DNA from: Pseudosulfitobacter pseudonitzschiae
GTDB taxonomy: Bacteria; Pseudomonadota; Alphaproteobacteria; Rhodobacterales; Rhodobacteraceae
DNA: 64,000 bases
Reading direction: 5' to 3'
Assembly: GCF_002222635.1 (NCBI RefSeq)
Contig: NZ_CP022416.1
Location: 1 to 64,000, forward strand
Part shown: positions 25,105 to 34,594 of the stretch, in pieces
How the letters are laid out: every line of letters starts with the position of its first letter
Position numbering within the stretch: position 1 is the stretch's first letter
Program-made: the position numbers and the translations under genes
The notes under the pieces: generated by a model
Databases searched by the model: none
What the model was told of the DNA's origin: nothing
The model's input: only the letters and a program-made list of their open reading frames with translations

Positions 25105-25921
25105 GGGTGTTGTCACGTTAACTTCCGACCCAGGAAGGTATCCTGACGCTCGGGTGTCAAGCTGCTCGGGTGGCGGCATTCCAGGCGTCAAATGCTTCGA
25201 GGCGGTGATATCGGATTGTGAGGGCCGAGCGACGGCTTACAGGAACACAAAAGCAATTCCGAATGGCTGAATGAGTAGCCACGAACCGCTGCAAGCCTCC
25301 TGGAGACCGATGTCCTTGCATCGTCCGTTCCCGCTTTCGGAATGGGAGATGGCTGTTTTCGGCACGGTTGTTCAGCCCTTTATGCGACCAATGATCCAGG
25401 CCCGGCGCAACCTCTCGCTTGGCAGCACCATACGACCGCAGCTTGTCCGTGATGATCCGCTTGGGAATGAAACCAAGACGCTTTATCAGGCTGCGCAACA
25501 GCCGTTTTGCGGCCCGTTTGTCCCGTTTCGGTTGGAGTATTTCGTCCAGCACGACGCCATGCTGATCGACCGCGCGCCAAAGCCAATATTTGCGACCAGA
25601 GATTTTCACAACGACTTCATCGAGATGCCAGAAATCACCTGGACGATCCTGGCTTAGTCGCAGGTTTCGAGCGATGACCGGCCCGAACTTAATGACCCAA
25701 CGCCGGATAGTCTCGTAAGAAACGTCGATCCCGCGCGCAAGCAGCATCTCTCCCACTTCGCGAAGGCTCAAATTGAATCGGACATACAGCCACACCGCGT
25801 GGGCAATGATTTGAGGAGGGAATCGGTGACGCTTGTAGCTGATGGAGGATGAATTCATCCCTGCAACCTACGCTCAAACCCAGACACGAGCAACCGATCG
25901 AGGGTTAACGTGACAACACCC
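25105..25921 (-). mobile_element. IS6-family insertion sequence (817 bp)
   Basis: Bounded by perfect 18-bp inverted repeats GGGTGTTGTCACGTTAAC (25105-25122 and complement 25904-25921), with one full-length transposase gene inside. Flanks are GGTGTGAG (left) and TTGGAATA (right), so there is no 8-bp target duplication; adjacent material must have been deleted or exchanged after insertion. Left neighbour is the CHAT fragment; right neighbour is an IS1111 5' end. Confidence 0.92.
25157..25858 (-). CDS. IS6-family transposase
   Basis: 233 residues, full length. N-terminal HTH-like region (FPPQIIAHAVWLYVRFNLSLREVGEML), then the DDE catalytic residues: D in FWHLDEVVVKI, D in RIITDKLRSYG and E in LNNRAENSH. 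No frameshift. It lies 52 bp inside one terminal repeat and 46 bp inside the other, as expected for the family. Confidence 0.93.
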   Translation of the reverse strand: MNSSSISYKRHRFPPQIIAHAVWLYVRFNLSLREVGEMLLARGIDVSYETIRRWVIKFGPVIARNLRLSQDRPGDFWHLDEVVVKISGRKYWLWRAVDQHGVVLDEILQPKRDKRAAKRLLRSLIKRLGFIPKRIITDKLRSYGAAKREVAPGLDHWSHKGLNNRAENSHLPFRKRERTMQGHRSPGGLQRFVATHSAIRNCFCVPVSRRSALTIRYHRLEAFDAWNAATRAA

Positions 25922-26042
25922 TTGGAATACATTCTTCGCCAAATCGAGTCCGACTGTGATAGTATCCGACATGACCGCTCTCCTTTTTGTGGATCATTGC
26001 AGACCCACCTTGGCACATCGATGCCGTCGGGAGGCGGTTACA
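25922..26042 (-). mobile_element. 5' end of an IS1111-group element, cut off by the IS6 element
   Basis: On the minus strand an RBS (AAAAGGAGAG) and ATG at 25972 begin MSDTITVGLDLAKNVFQ, the N-terminus of an IS110-family (DEDD) transposase with the first catalytic Asp. The frame is broken after 17 codons by the IS6 end at 25921. Upstream, 26011-26026 (TGGCACATCGATGCCG) is a variant of a motif shared with the other IS1111 elements in this window, followed outward by the probable subterminal repeat GGGAGGCGGTTAC at 26030-26042. Confidence 0.75.
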
Positions 26043-26117
26043 TCATCAGAGCCGCTTACACAGTCTGCTTCGAGGCTCGCGAGATACCATCAGATTACCT
26101 TATTACCCCACCACAGC

Positions 26118-27413
26118 TCATCTCTCTCGACCACCTTGTAGTTTGGCGATAGCAATCTCGATCTGTGCGCCGACGCTGCGCAAGGGTTCGGGCGGAAGCC
26201 AAGTCGGCCTTTTCATCCCTAAGCGGTCTTTTAGAAGTTGAGAGGTTTGACCACTGGCTAACTCAGCAAGCAATCTGCCATGGATCGCCCCGCGTGCTAA
26301 GCCGGCTCCACCACATCCTGCCGACACATAAATACCCGGCTTGAACTGACCAAAATGATAACCGCCATTCCTCGTAATAGAGGTCACACCACCCCAAACG
26401 TGCTGAAACTCATGAGAACGCATTTGAGGAAAGCGGTTTGAGTAGAACGTCGCCAGTAAAGCCCTTACATGACTGCTACTTTGCTCGCGTTCATAGGAGT
26501 CTCCACTGCGGATCAGCAGGCGCCGCCCCACCTTGCGAAGCGTGGTACCAATGCGGTGTGCAGGTAGGAGGCCCCAGCTTTGCGCCTCACCCAGCTTGGA
26601 TAGCTCATCTGCAGGAAGTTCAGGCGTCAGGGCCGCATAGGTAAAAATTCCTACCATACGCCCGATGTTCAATCCCATCGCTCTGGCGTGCAGATTGTTG
26701 GTGATGAATATCTGCTCTGCAACAAAGGCACACTTCGAAGTCCGCACCTCGAACGGTCCAAGGCCCGTAATCTCCGTAACAGGTGACTGCTCCAGCAGTG
26801 TCACATTGCTTGGCAACGCATCGGCCAAACCGCGATGAAGGGCGGCTGGCTGGACCAGAGCGCGAGTTAGGGACTGAAATCCATACGAGTAGTAATCGGT
26901 CCCCGCCAACTGTGATAGGGATGTCCTATTATATTCGGCCTGGTGCATTCCCAAAGCGCGATACGCTTCGTGCGTCTGACGTGCGCCCGCTTCAACCCGA
27001 GGAGAGGCCGCGACCGTGACAGTTGGCGAGGTTTCATCCCAGCTGCAATCTATGGCATGACGCTCCGCACTGGTCTTCAGCCAATCGATCCCGGCTTGCG
27101 CCATACCCATTTGTCTTTGAGCCCAATCCCTAGAGAAATCTGTCGCATTTGCACTCGGCTCACCTGGGTTCACCAGCAGGTAGCCGGAATTTCGCGAAGT
27201 GGCGCCCTCGCCTACAGTCGATGCTTCAAGTACTAAAATGGGATCACCATTTGAAAGCTCGGCAAGTCGGTGAGCAGCAGCAAGTCCAGTGATCCCGGCC
27301 CCAATTACAATAGTTTTATACCGCCGCTTCATCGGAAGATCGGTGCGCGGAATCCTTGGCGAGAGCAAGGCGTTCCAGCCTGAAGGCGAGTGGTAGGAAG
27401 GTGCATTTAGCAT
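26118..27413 (-). CDS. FAD-dependent oxidoreductase (DadA/PuuB-like amine oxidase)
   Basis: About 431 residues if started at ATG 27413 (MLNAPSYHSPSGWN, as in relatives); the frame is open to 27515. The FAD-binding Rossmann motif TIVIGAGITGLAAAHRLAE lies at about residues 34-52, followed by EASTVGEGATSRNSGYL, typical of glycine-oxidase/gamma-glutamylputrescine-oxidase-type enzymes. C-terminal motif HVWGGVTSITRNGGYHFG...YVSAGCGGAGLARG. It would oxidise an amine or amino acid. Divergent from the DMSP-lyase gene; gamma-glutamyl chemistry is also suggested by the gamma-glutamyltransferase operon 1 kb on. Confidence 0.85.
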   Translation of the reverse strand: MLNAPSYHSPSGWNALLSPRIPRTDLPMKRRYKTIVIGAGITGLAAAHRLAELSNGDPILVLEASTVGEGATSRNSGYLLVNPGEPSANATDFSRDWAQRQMGMAQAGIDWLKTSAERHAIDCSWDETSPTVTVAASPRVEAGARQTHEAYRALGMHQAEYNRTSLSQLAGTDYYSYGFQSLTRALVQPAALHRGLADALPSNVTLLEQSPVTEITGLGPFEVRTSKCAFVAEQIFITNNLHARAMGLNIGRMVGIFTYAALTPELPADELSKLGEAQSWGLLPAHRIGTTLRKVGRRLLIRSGDSYEREQSSSHVRALLATFYSNRFPQMRSHEFQHVWGGVTSITRNGGYHFGQFKPGIYVSAGCGGAGLARGAIHGRLLAELASGQTSQLLKDRLGMKRPTWLPPEPLRSVGAQIEIAIAKLQGGRER

Positions 27414-27613
27414 TGGAGAAACTTCTGGAAGATTGCGGCCACAGGATCGTATTTTATCATGCCAGCATAACTCTGCGAGAGGACCAGCCCAACCTCTGCG
27501 AGAAGGATTATTCATAACCTATACTTATGAATTAATTGCGCTCAGGCCGTATCGACCTGCATTCATCTCTGCGATGTTAAAATCAAAAATGCCCCTTTAG
27601 GAAGAATGAGAAC

Positions 27614-28219
27614 ATGACAAGCCGTTCTACAGAACTGGTATCATTTTTGAGAACATTGAATGAGTTTCTTGTGCCACGCGTCAGTGGAAATGCGCAGAAA
27701 CTTGTTGGACGTATCGACCGAAAACTGGCTTTCCCTGGGCAGACCAAAGGTCCCGCCCGTATATCTCCACCTTTGGTTTGTACACATCTGTTTCCAGCGT
27801 TAACCGATGCCGCAAATTCTGACTCGCAACTTTCGCCACTGGTGAACGAACTACGCACACTTGAGCCTTCACTCGTTTGGCGACCAAGAACGGCCGGTGC
27901 CGGCGCTAGCGCCAATTTCCTGAACGATCATGCCAATGCGATGATAATCGGCCCAGGCGGGATTGAGGAACGCAGCGATGTGTGGATTGGCCTTTCGCTA
28001 TTGGCCCCTGGAACTCGCTATCCTGATCATAATCATGCCCCGTCCGAAGTATACTTGGTTCTTTCACCGGGCGAATTTAAGCAAGCGGGTGGGGCTTGGT
28101 TTAGCCCAGGTGTTGGGAAGACATTTTACAATTCACCTGGAATCCTGCACGCAATGCGTTCCACACCGGATGAACCCTTGCTGGCACTTTGGCTGCTCGA
28201 TGTTGAGCGTGAAGAGTGA
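27614..28219 (+). CDS. dddQ: Dimethylsulfoniopropionate lyase, cupin type (DddQ-like)
   Basis: 201 residues; start ATG 27614 with AGGAAG ahead. The C-terminal cupin carries YPDHNHAPSEVYLVL and GILHAMRS: Y136, H141, E145, Y147 and H179. By recalled numbering of the Ruegeria lacuscaerulensis DddQ structure (Y120, H125, E129, Y131, H163) every catalytic and metal residue aligns with one constant offset of 16. Other family stretches are NDHANAMIIGPGGIEER and KTFYNSPG. The enzyme cleaves DMSP to dimethyl sulfide and acrylate in the cytoplasm. It stands alone on the plus strand between two minus-strand genes, in DNA less GC-rich than the flanks. Confidence 0.87.
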   Translation: MTSRSTELVSFLRTLNEFLVPRVSGNAQKLVGRIDRKLAFPGQTKGPARISPPLVCTHLFPALTDAANSDSQLSPLVNELRTLEPSLVWRPRTAGAGASANFLNDHANAMIIGPGGIEERSDVWIGLSLLAPGTRYPDHNHAPSEVYLVLSPGEFKQAGGAWFSPGVGKTFYNSPGILHAMRSTPDEPLLALWLLDVEREE

Positions 28220-28270
28220 TCTCATCGCAGCTATGTGTGCCAACTTAGGACTCACTAAATAGTACTAGGG

Positions 28271-29509
28271 CTAGCTGGCCGACTTGCTGACACCGCTGGC
28301 AAAAAGCTCCTCTATCTCTTGATCGTTCAAACCAAGTTCGCGCAACACCTCTGCCGAATGCTGCCCCAACCTTGGAGCAGCGATGTCTTGTGCTGCAGTG
28401 GTATCCGGCATCTGCACAGGGTTGCGCATACTTACAATGCGCCCCTCGGTCGGATGTTCGTGCGTGCGGAAAAAACCAACTTCATTCAAGTGTTCATCCT
28501 TCAGAACACTTTCCAGAGTATGCATTGCCATGACTGGTACATCGGCATCATCAAGTATCTTGACCCAGTCCTGCGACGTGCGTTTCAGAAATACCTCGGC
28601 CAAAAAGCCGTAAACATGATCAACGTTGTCCATACGTGAAGCAAAAGTGGCAAAACGGGGATCTTCGTCCATGACTTCCGCGCGACCTATACACGCGAGA
28701 AATCGATGCCAGTGGTCGTCTGTATAGAGAAGCACACAAAGATGCCCATCTGCGGTGCGCACTGGCCGTCGAGATGCAGACAATTGGCGGACATAGCCAC
28801 CCCGATCCAGAGGTGGATCGAAGGTTAGCCCACCCAGATGATCGCTCAGTACGAAGTTCACCATCGTTTCAAACATCGGCACGTCGACTCGTTGGCCGCG
28901 TCCTGTTCTGTCACGCTCAATGATTGCAGCCATAATGCCACTCAGCGCAGTCAAGCCCACGATCCGGTCGGCTATGGCTGCCGGCACATACCTAGGCTCA
29001 TCAGATCCAGAAAGCGTGAACAAATGCGACAAGGTTGATCCACCTTGAATCAGATCATCATAAGCAGGACGTGCGGCGTATCTGCCAGCCTGTCCATAAC
29101 CATAGAGGCCAGCGTATATGATACGGGAATTGATGGCGTGAATATCGTCCCATGATAACCGTAGCCGACGCATGGCCGCGGGACGTACGTTGTAGACCAA
29201 CACGTCGGCATTACGGCAAAGATCCAATAAAATCTGGCGTCCAGCATCTGTTTTAAGGTCGAGTACCAGCGACCTTTTTGAACGGTTTGAATTGAGGAAC
29301 AGAGGCCCCATGCCACTGTGACGAGATGGTCCAACGCTGCGCACCATATCACCTGTTGGCGGTTCAACCTTAATGACGTCAGCACCATAATCGCCCAGAA
29401 ACTGCGTAGCATAGGGTCCCATCAAAACGGAGGTCAGGTCGATCACCCGCACACCATTCAATGCAGAGATACGGACGCCACTCATGGAATCTTTGTCAGT
29501 TGGCTCCAT
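28271..29509 (-). CDS. Type III (CaiB/BaiF family) CoA-transferase
   Basis: 412 residues. N-terminal GVRVIDLTSVLMGPYATQFLGDYGADVIKVEPP, then NRSKRSLVLDLK and the catalytic aspartate region ARPAYDDLIQGGS. Its start codon shares a base with the stop of the ABC ATPase gene, so it is the last gene of the ggt/peptide-ABC operon. It should move CoA between carboxylic acids. Single-domain, so not the two-domain DMSP CoA-transferase/lyase DddD (about 830 residues). Substrate unknown. Confidence 0.9.
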   Translation of the reverse strand: MEPTDKDSMSGVRISALNGVRVIDLTSVLMGPYATQFLGDYGADVIKVEPPTGDMVRSVGPSRHSGMGPLFLNSNRSKRSLVLDLKTDAGRQILLDLCRNADVLVYNVRPAAMRRLRLSWDDIHAINSRIIYAGLYGYGQAGRYAARPAYDDLIQGGSTLSHLFTLSGSDEPRYVPAAIADRIVGLTALSGIMAAIIERDRTGRGQRVDVPMFETMVNFVLSDHLGGLTFDPPLDRGGYVRQLSASRRPVRTADGHLCVLLYTDDHWHRFLACIGRAEVMDEDPRFATFASRMDNVDHVYGFLAEVFLKRTSQDWVKILDDADVPVMAMHTLESVLKDEHLNEVGFFRTHEHPTEGRIVSMRNPVQMPDTTAAQDIAAPRLGQHSAEVLRELGLNDQEIEELFASGVSKSAS

Positions 29510-31119
29510 CAGGTGGTTCCCTTCAATCGTGGCATCGCAGCGATTAGGTTTTGTGTGTACGCATTTGCGGGCGATTCGAAGACGTCTCGCACTAAGCCAT
29601 GTTCCACGATCCGCCCCTCACGCATGACGATGATCTCGTTGCAGATGTTCGAAGCGACGCGCAGATCATGCGTTATAAAAATCATCGAAAAGCCCATCTC
29701 GGTGCGAAGTTCGTCAAAAAGGGCAAGGACTTGCGCTTGCACGGTCACATCAAGCGCCGAAACCGCTTCGTCCGCGACGATGATCTCGGGGCGCATAACC
29801 AATGCGCGGGCAATGCAGATGCGTTGCCGCTGCCCGCCTGAAAACTCGTGTGGAAACCGGTCCATGGCAGTTTTGCTCAGGCCAACCCGCTCCAACATCG
29901 CAACAGCGTCTTGGCGGGCATCTGCTATTGGCATCCCTTGCCGCACTGGCCCTTCGACCATTGATTGGCCGACAGTCCTGCGGGGGTTCAGAGAACTATA
30001 GGGATCTTGAAATACCATTTGGACGCGGTTGCGCAATACAGCTTTTGCGCGACCTTTCAATTCTGCACTCTCACGCCCTGCAAAAATAAGACGTCCGCTG
30101 CTGGGGGCTTCGAAGCCGACGATTGCGCGTGCCAGAGTGCTTTTACCCGATCCAGATTCTCCAACAATACCAATGGTTTGTCCACTTCGGAGCACCAGAG
30201 ATGCGTCCTGAACGGCACGCACTTCGCGGGTGGGCCTCAAAAACCCTTTCTGCCGGTAAGTGACAGAGAGATTTTCCACTTTAAGGACCGGTTCCGCGTC
30301 GCGCACGGGGGCGGAAAAGCGCAAGCGTGGCACCGCGGCAATCAGATCTCGGGTGTAGGGATCGCGCGGATTGTAAAGCACATCTTGCGTGCTGCCTGCC
30401 TCTACGATTCGACCGTGGCGCATGACAACAACACGGTCGGCTACTTCCGCAACGACGCCAAAGTCATGGGTAATCAACATGATGGCGCTGTTGTGCTTAT
30501 GAAGCAGTTCGCGAAAAAGTTTCAGAATTTGTGCCTGGGTCGTCACATCAAGCGCGGTCGTTGGCTCGTCTGCAATGATAAGTGCCGGCTCCATTGCTAA
30601 GGCCATCGCAATCATCACACGCTGTCGCTGACCCCCTGAAATTTGGTGCGGGTATCGTCCATAGATCTGTTCGGGCGTTGGGAGGTGGACATCTTTCATC
30701 AGTTCTAGCACACGGCTTTTGATCTGCGCGCCAGAGAGGTCGCGTTTGTGAAGCAGCAACACTTCGGCGATCTGGCGGCCCAGTGGCATCACTGGATTAA
30801 GCGCCGTTAAAGGCTCTTGAAAGATCATGGCCATGCGGTTCCCACGCAACCAATCAAGCCGCTGGTTCGAGGCGTGTGTAATATCCTCACCCTCAAGCAT
30901 GACGCTGCCGCTTTCGATGCGAAGAACGTTGGGTGGCAGAAGGCCCATAACGACTGAAGCCGTGACAGATTTTCCCGAGCCTGATTCACCTACGATGCAG
31001 AGAATCTCGCGCGAGGCAATTTCCAAGCTCACATCCTCTACCGCGTAGCGTCGATCCAGCCCATCGGGCAACGCAACAGTCAGGCTACTTATTTCAACTA
31101 CAGGGGGTGTGGGGATCAT
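29509..31119 (-). CDS. Peptide ABC transporter ATPase, two fused nucleotide-binding domains (DppDF type)
   Basis: 536 residues with two NBDs. NBD1: Walker [13 protein letters not shown] (about residue 43), signature [14 protein letters not shown], Walker [17 protein letters not shown]2: Walker [14 protein letters not shown] (about 320), signature [14 protein letters not shown], Walker [14 protein letters not shown]. Each has a switch histidine (LITHDFG; FITHDLR). Overlaps the upstream permease gene by 4 nt. Confidence 0.93.
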   Translation of the reverse strand: MIPTPPVVEISSLTVALPDGLDRRYAVEDVSLEIASREILCIVGESGSGKSVTASVVMGLLPPNVLRIESGSVMLEGEDITHASNQRLDWLRGNRMAMIFQEPLTALNPVMPLGRQIAEVLLLHKRDLSGAQIKSRVLELMKDVHLPTPEQIYGRYPHQISGGQRQRVMIAMALAMEPALIIADEPTTALDVTTQAQILKLFRELLHKHNSAIMLITHDFGVVAEVADRVVVMRHGRIVEAGSTQDVLYNPRDPYTRDLIAAVPRLRFSAPVRDAEPVLKVENLSVTYRQKGFLRPTREVRAVQDASLVLRSGQTIGIVGESGSGKSTLARAIVGFEAPSSGRLIFAGRESAELKGRAKAVLRNRVQMVFQDPYSSLNPRRTVGQSMVEGPVRQGMPIADARQDAVAMLERVGLSKTAMDRFPHEFSGGQRQRICIARALVMRPEIIVADEAVSALDVTVQAQVLALFDELRTEMGFSMIFITHDLRVASNICNEIIVMREGRIVEHGLVRDVFESPANAYTQNLIAAMPRLKGTT

Positions 31120-32036
31120 GAAGAAACCTTTGCAGCGCGGGAAAGACGGGGATCAAGCCGGTCACGCAGCGAGTCTCCGAGCAAGTTGACAGCCATAACC
31201 GTGATCGCCAGCAAGATGCCCGGCGCGATGATGGTCCATGGTGCCCGAATAAATACAGAGCGTCCTTCAGCAAAAACGTTGCCCCATGTGGCTGTCCCTT
31301 GAGGAAATCCCACCCCGAGAAAACCCAGAATGGCTTCCGACAAAATCGCGGATGCAAAGACATAGGACGTCTGCACGATCAACGGCGCTATGCAGTTTGG
31401 CAAAATGTGACGGAAGAGGATCAGCGGGGTCTGGATGGACATCCCTACCGCAGCCTGAACATACGGTTCCTCGCGCGTGGTCAGCACGACACTGCGCACC
31501 AGACGCACCATCCGTGGAATTTCGTTGAACACCAGCGCAGACACAATGGTGACCAATGAAGCCCCCATTAGGGACACGACTGCGACCGCAAACAGAATGT
31601 TCGGGATGGCCATGATCGCATCCATTAAGCGCATGATCACACCATCCAGCCGTCGGAAGTACCCGGAAACGAGGCCGATCACCGTGCCAAAAAAGCCTGC
31701 TACCGTTGCGGTCAACAGCCCGACGAGAAGAGACAGTTTGGCTCCTTCCAGCGTCAGCGCAAAAATATCACGACCCATCGCATCAGTTCCAAAAAGTGCC
31801 AGATCGGAAGGAGGCTGCAAGCGCATCCGTGGACGCAGGCGGGTCAACCCGTCATCCATCAGGAAAGGGGCGACTATTGAAACAGCCGCGATTGCAAGCA
31901 GCAAGAAGGCACAGACCAAAGGCAAGCGATAGCCGCTGAGAAAAGAGCGCGCACTATGCAGGCGCGCAGTCGGGACTGATGGGGTCAATGAGGGCACCTT
32001 AGTATCTGATCCGAGGATCGATGAGGAGGTATGCAA
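31116..32036 (-). CDS. Peptide ABC transporter permease (DppC type)
   Basis: 306 residues, about six helices. Motif FGTDAMGRDIFALTLEGAKLSL and the EAA loop YVQAAVGMSIQTPLILFRHILPNCIAPL are standard for DppC/OppC. The gene begins 38 nt before the end of the dppB-type gene and ends in a 4-nt overlap with the ATPase gene. Confidence 0.92.
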   Translation of the reverse strand: MHTSSSILGSDTKVPSLTPSVPTARLHSARSFLSGYRLPLVCAFLLLAIAAVSIVAPFLMDDGLTRLRPRMRLQPPSDLALFGTDAMGRDIFALTLEGAKLSLLVGLLTATVAGFFGTVIGLVSGYFRRLDGVIMRLMDAIMAIPNILFAVAVVSLMGASLVTIVSALVFNEIPRMVRLVRSVVLTTREEPYVQAAVGMSIQTPLILFRHILPNCIAPLIVQTSYVFASAILSEAILGFLGVGFPQGTATWGNVFAEGRSVFIRAPWTIIAPGILLAITVMAVNLLGDSLRDRLDPRLSRAAKVSS

Positions 32037-32940
32037 TGTCGATCAACAGGTTGATACCGACGTAAATCATCGCAAAGAACAGCATCAGCCCCTGTACGAC
32101 CGGGTAGTCCCGTGCGAGGATGGCATCGATGGTCAATCGCCCGATACCGGGGATATTAAATACGCTTTCAGTGACCACTACGCCGGAGATCAACATGGCT
32201 ATGCCTAACCCGATCACCGTGATGATCGGCACCGCCGAGTTCGGCAGTGCATGACGCCATAAGATGCGACCGGCAGGATTGCCTTTGGCTCGAGCGGTGC
32301 GCACAAAATCTTGCCCTAAAACTTCAAGCAGACTGGACCGCGTGACGCGGGTGATCAACGCCATGAACACAAGTGCGAGCGTAATCGAGGGCAGCACCAA
32401 GTGTCGCAATCCAGTCAATGGGTCATCAAAGACACTGACATAGCCTTGCACTGGCAGCAGTTGCCACTGCACTGCGAAAAGCAGCATTAGGATATAGCCC
32501 ACAACGAAGGCGGGCATCGAAAAACCCGCGACGGAAAAAGCCATAACCAGACGGTCTGTCAACGTGTTATGGCGCAAAGCTGCAAAAGCCCCGAGCGGCA
32601 CGGCGACAATCACGGTGAGAACAATGGCAGACAGTGCCAGCATAAGCGTAGCCTCTAGTCTGTCGAAGATCAGCGTAGTGACAGGGAGACGTGATAGCAC
32701 GGATTGACCCAGATCTCCGGTCACCACTCCGCCTATCCAGCTTGCGAACTGGACCAGCAGTGGCTGGTCCAGACCCATTTCGCTTCGGATAGCAGCAATC
32801 GCTTCGGGCGTAGCGGTGTCACCGGCGATGATCGCCGCCGGATCACCGGGACTGAGCCGCAGCAGGCTGAACACGATAACCGCGACAATCAGCATAACCG
32901 GGACCGCGGCCAAGACGCGCAAAACGATCAGTCGCAGCAT
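31999..32940 (-). CDS. Peptide ABC transporter permease (DppB type)
   Basis: 313 residues. Starts MLRLIVLRVLAAVPVMLIVAVIVF, with SPGDPAAIIAG (DppB hallmark) and the EAA loop DFVRTARAKGNPAGRILWRHALPNS. Start shares one base with the stop of the binding-protein gene. Confidence 0.92.
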   Translation of the reverse strand: MLRLIVLRVLAAVPVMLIVAVIVFSLLRLSPGDPAAIIAGDTATPEAIAAIRSEMGLDQPLLVQFASWIGGVVTGDLGQSVLSRLPVTTLIFDRLEATLMLALSAIVLTVIVAVPLGAFAALRHNTLTDRLVMAFSVAGFSMPAFVVGYILMLLFAVQWQLLPVQGYVSVFDDPLTGLRHLVLPSITLALVFMALITRVTRSSLLEVLGQDFVRTARAKGNPAGRILWRHALPNSAVPIITVIGLGIAMLISGVVVTESVFNIPGIGRLTIDAILARDYPVVQGLMLFFAMIYVGINLLIDIAYLLIDPRIRY

Positions 32941-34529
32941 CAGGCCTTATCCAGCCCGTAGACGACGTGGATAGGGGCATTTTCGAAATCCGAAAGTTCG
33001 GGTCGGAGAGCTGTGTATTGCGCGTAGGTGCCCAGAGGAATGTAGAACACCTGATCGTAAGCGCGTTCTTGCATTTCTTCGACGATGGCGAAGCGCTCGT
33101 CGTCAGTGCTTGCCGCCTGATAGCGCGATTTCAACGCTTCGGTTTCGGGGTCATCCACGAAACCTGTATATCCGTCGAGGCCGCGTGCATCAAAATTTGG
33201 GTTGCCTAAGGGTGAGATCAGATCAATCAGGTCAAACACAGCATGGGCAAGGTTCCAGCCCCCTTCGGATGGCAACGTAGTCCGCGTCCTTCGCTCAAGA
33301 AAGGCGGACCATTCCATAGTTTCGATCTTGCTCGGAATGCCGATGGCCTCAAGCACCTGTTGCGTCATAGGAGCGAGGGCAGAGAATGATGCAATATCGC
33401 CCGGTGTGATGATTGTAATCGGCGTGCCGTCATAGCCCGCTTCAGCCACGAGGGCGCGCGCTTCTTCTACGTTGTCCAAACTGCCTTCGACATATCCGGC
33501 GTCGGTTTCCAGCGGAGTACCGCATCCGAAGTATGCGGGGCAAGTTTCATACGCGCTTGGGTCGCCCACCACGATATCCATATAGTCGATCTGGCTAACG
33601 ACCAGTTGAACCGCACGGCGCATCCGCACATCGTCGAAGGGCGCTTGCGACCAGTTGAACCGAACAGTTGATGCCGTAGGGCTGGCACGTGCCACCAGCT
33701 TCACATCAGTGCCTTCAAAGCGGCTGCGCCCGTCTGGACTTACACTTTCGATGATGTCCAATTCATTATTAATCAACGCACTGATGGCCGTATCGGGGCT
33801 TGGGAACCAGATCACTTCAATCCGTGCCGCACGCGGAACCTTTCCACCCGCCAGACCGTCCGCAGGCTCGTCACGCGGAATGTAGTCTTCGTTGCGCGCG
33901 TAGGCCCAGCTTGCGCCCGGACGGAATTCATCCGCTAAGAACTTGTAAGGACCCGAGCCCACAACCTCTTCCAGCATGGTAGAAGGATCAAGGTCGGCAA
34001 TCCGTTTCGGCATCACGAATAACGGCCGAGAGCTAGGGCGCGCCATCGCTTCGATCATAGCTCCAAAAGGTTCCTTCAAGCGGAACATAAAGGTTTTGTC
34101 GTCTACCGCTTCGAGTGTTTCAGTCACCTCTTTCAGCCGCAAGCCAACGACGTCCTTTTGCCACCAGCGGGTTATCGAAGGTACAACATCTGCAGCGGTC
34201 ACGGGAGCACCATCATGAAAGGCTAGTCCATCCCGCAAGATGAATGTCCATTCCAGTCCATCATCGGTAACTTCGTGCGAGCCGATCATTTGCGGCTGAG
34301 GCGTAAAGCTAGAATCCAGCGAATACAAAGTGTCGTAAACAAGATAGGAATGGTTCCGTGTGATATACGCGGGTGTTGCGACCGGATCTAGCACGCGCAA
34401 GGCCGCGTGAGGCGCAAAGCGGATAACCGCATCACCGGTTTCAGTTTGAGCATAGGCAGACCGGCCGGTTGCGGCCATCAGCATTGCGCTTGCAGACATT
34501 ATCAGCGCTTGGCGACGGTTCATATTCAT
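32940..34529 (-). CDS. Peptide ABC transporter substrate-binding protein (DppA type, SBP family 5)
   Basis: 529 residues. Signal peptide with twin arginines (NRRQALIMSASAMLMAATGRSAYAQ), so Tat export is possible although the motif is not a perfect match. Family 5 features: DGLEWTFILRDGLAFHDGAPVTAADV and the late WNLAHAVFDLIDLISPLGNP. RBS AAGGGAGC ahead of the start. Downstream of a gamma-glutamyltransferase gene, so glutathione-like or other gamma-glutamyl peptides are plausible ligands. Confidence 0.92.
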   Translation of the reverse strand: MNMNRRQALIMSASAMLMAATGRSAYAQTETGDAVIRFAPHAALRVLDPVATPAYITRNHSYLVYDTLYSLDSSFTPQPQMIGSHEVTDDGLEWTFILRDGLAFHDGAPVTAADVVPSITRWWQKDVVGLRLKEVTETLEAVDDKTFMFRLKEPFGAMIEAMARPSSRPLFVMPKRIADLDPSTMLEEVVGSGPYKFLADEFRPGASWAYARNEDYIPRDEPADGLAGGKVPRAARIEVIWFPSPDTAISALINNELDIIESVSPDGRSRFEGTDVKLVARASPTASTVRFNWSQAPFDDVRMRRAVQLVVSQIDYMDIVVGDPSAYETCPAYFGCGTPLETDAGYVEGSLDNVEEARALVAEAGYDGTPITIITPGDIASFSALAPMTQQVLEAIGIPSKIETMEWSAFLERRTRTTLPSEGGWNLAHAVFDLIDLISPLGNPNFDARGLDGYTGFVDDPETEALKSRYQAASTDDERFAIVEEMQERAYDQVFYIPLGTYAQYTALRPELSDFENAPIHVVYGLDKA

Positions 34530-34594
34530 TGTGGTAGCTCCCTTTTATGTTCGTTGAACTCTTTTAAGCTTCTCGGCGTATTTAATTCTTGTTC

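Noticed and set aside
28271-29509. DddD (DMSP CoA-transferase/lyase) because of its nearness to the DMSP lyase
   Set aside because: 412 residues with one CaiB domain; DddD has two domains and about 830 residues. It also belongs to the ggt/ABC operon, not to a DMSP unit.
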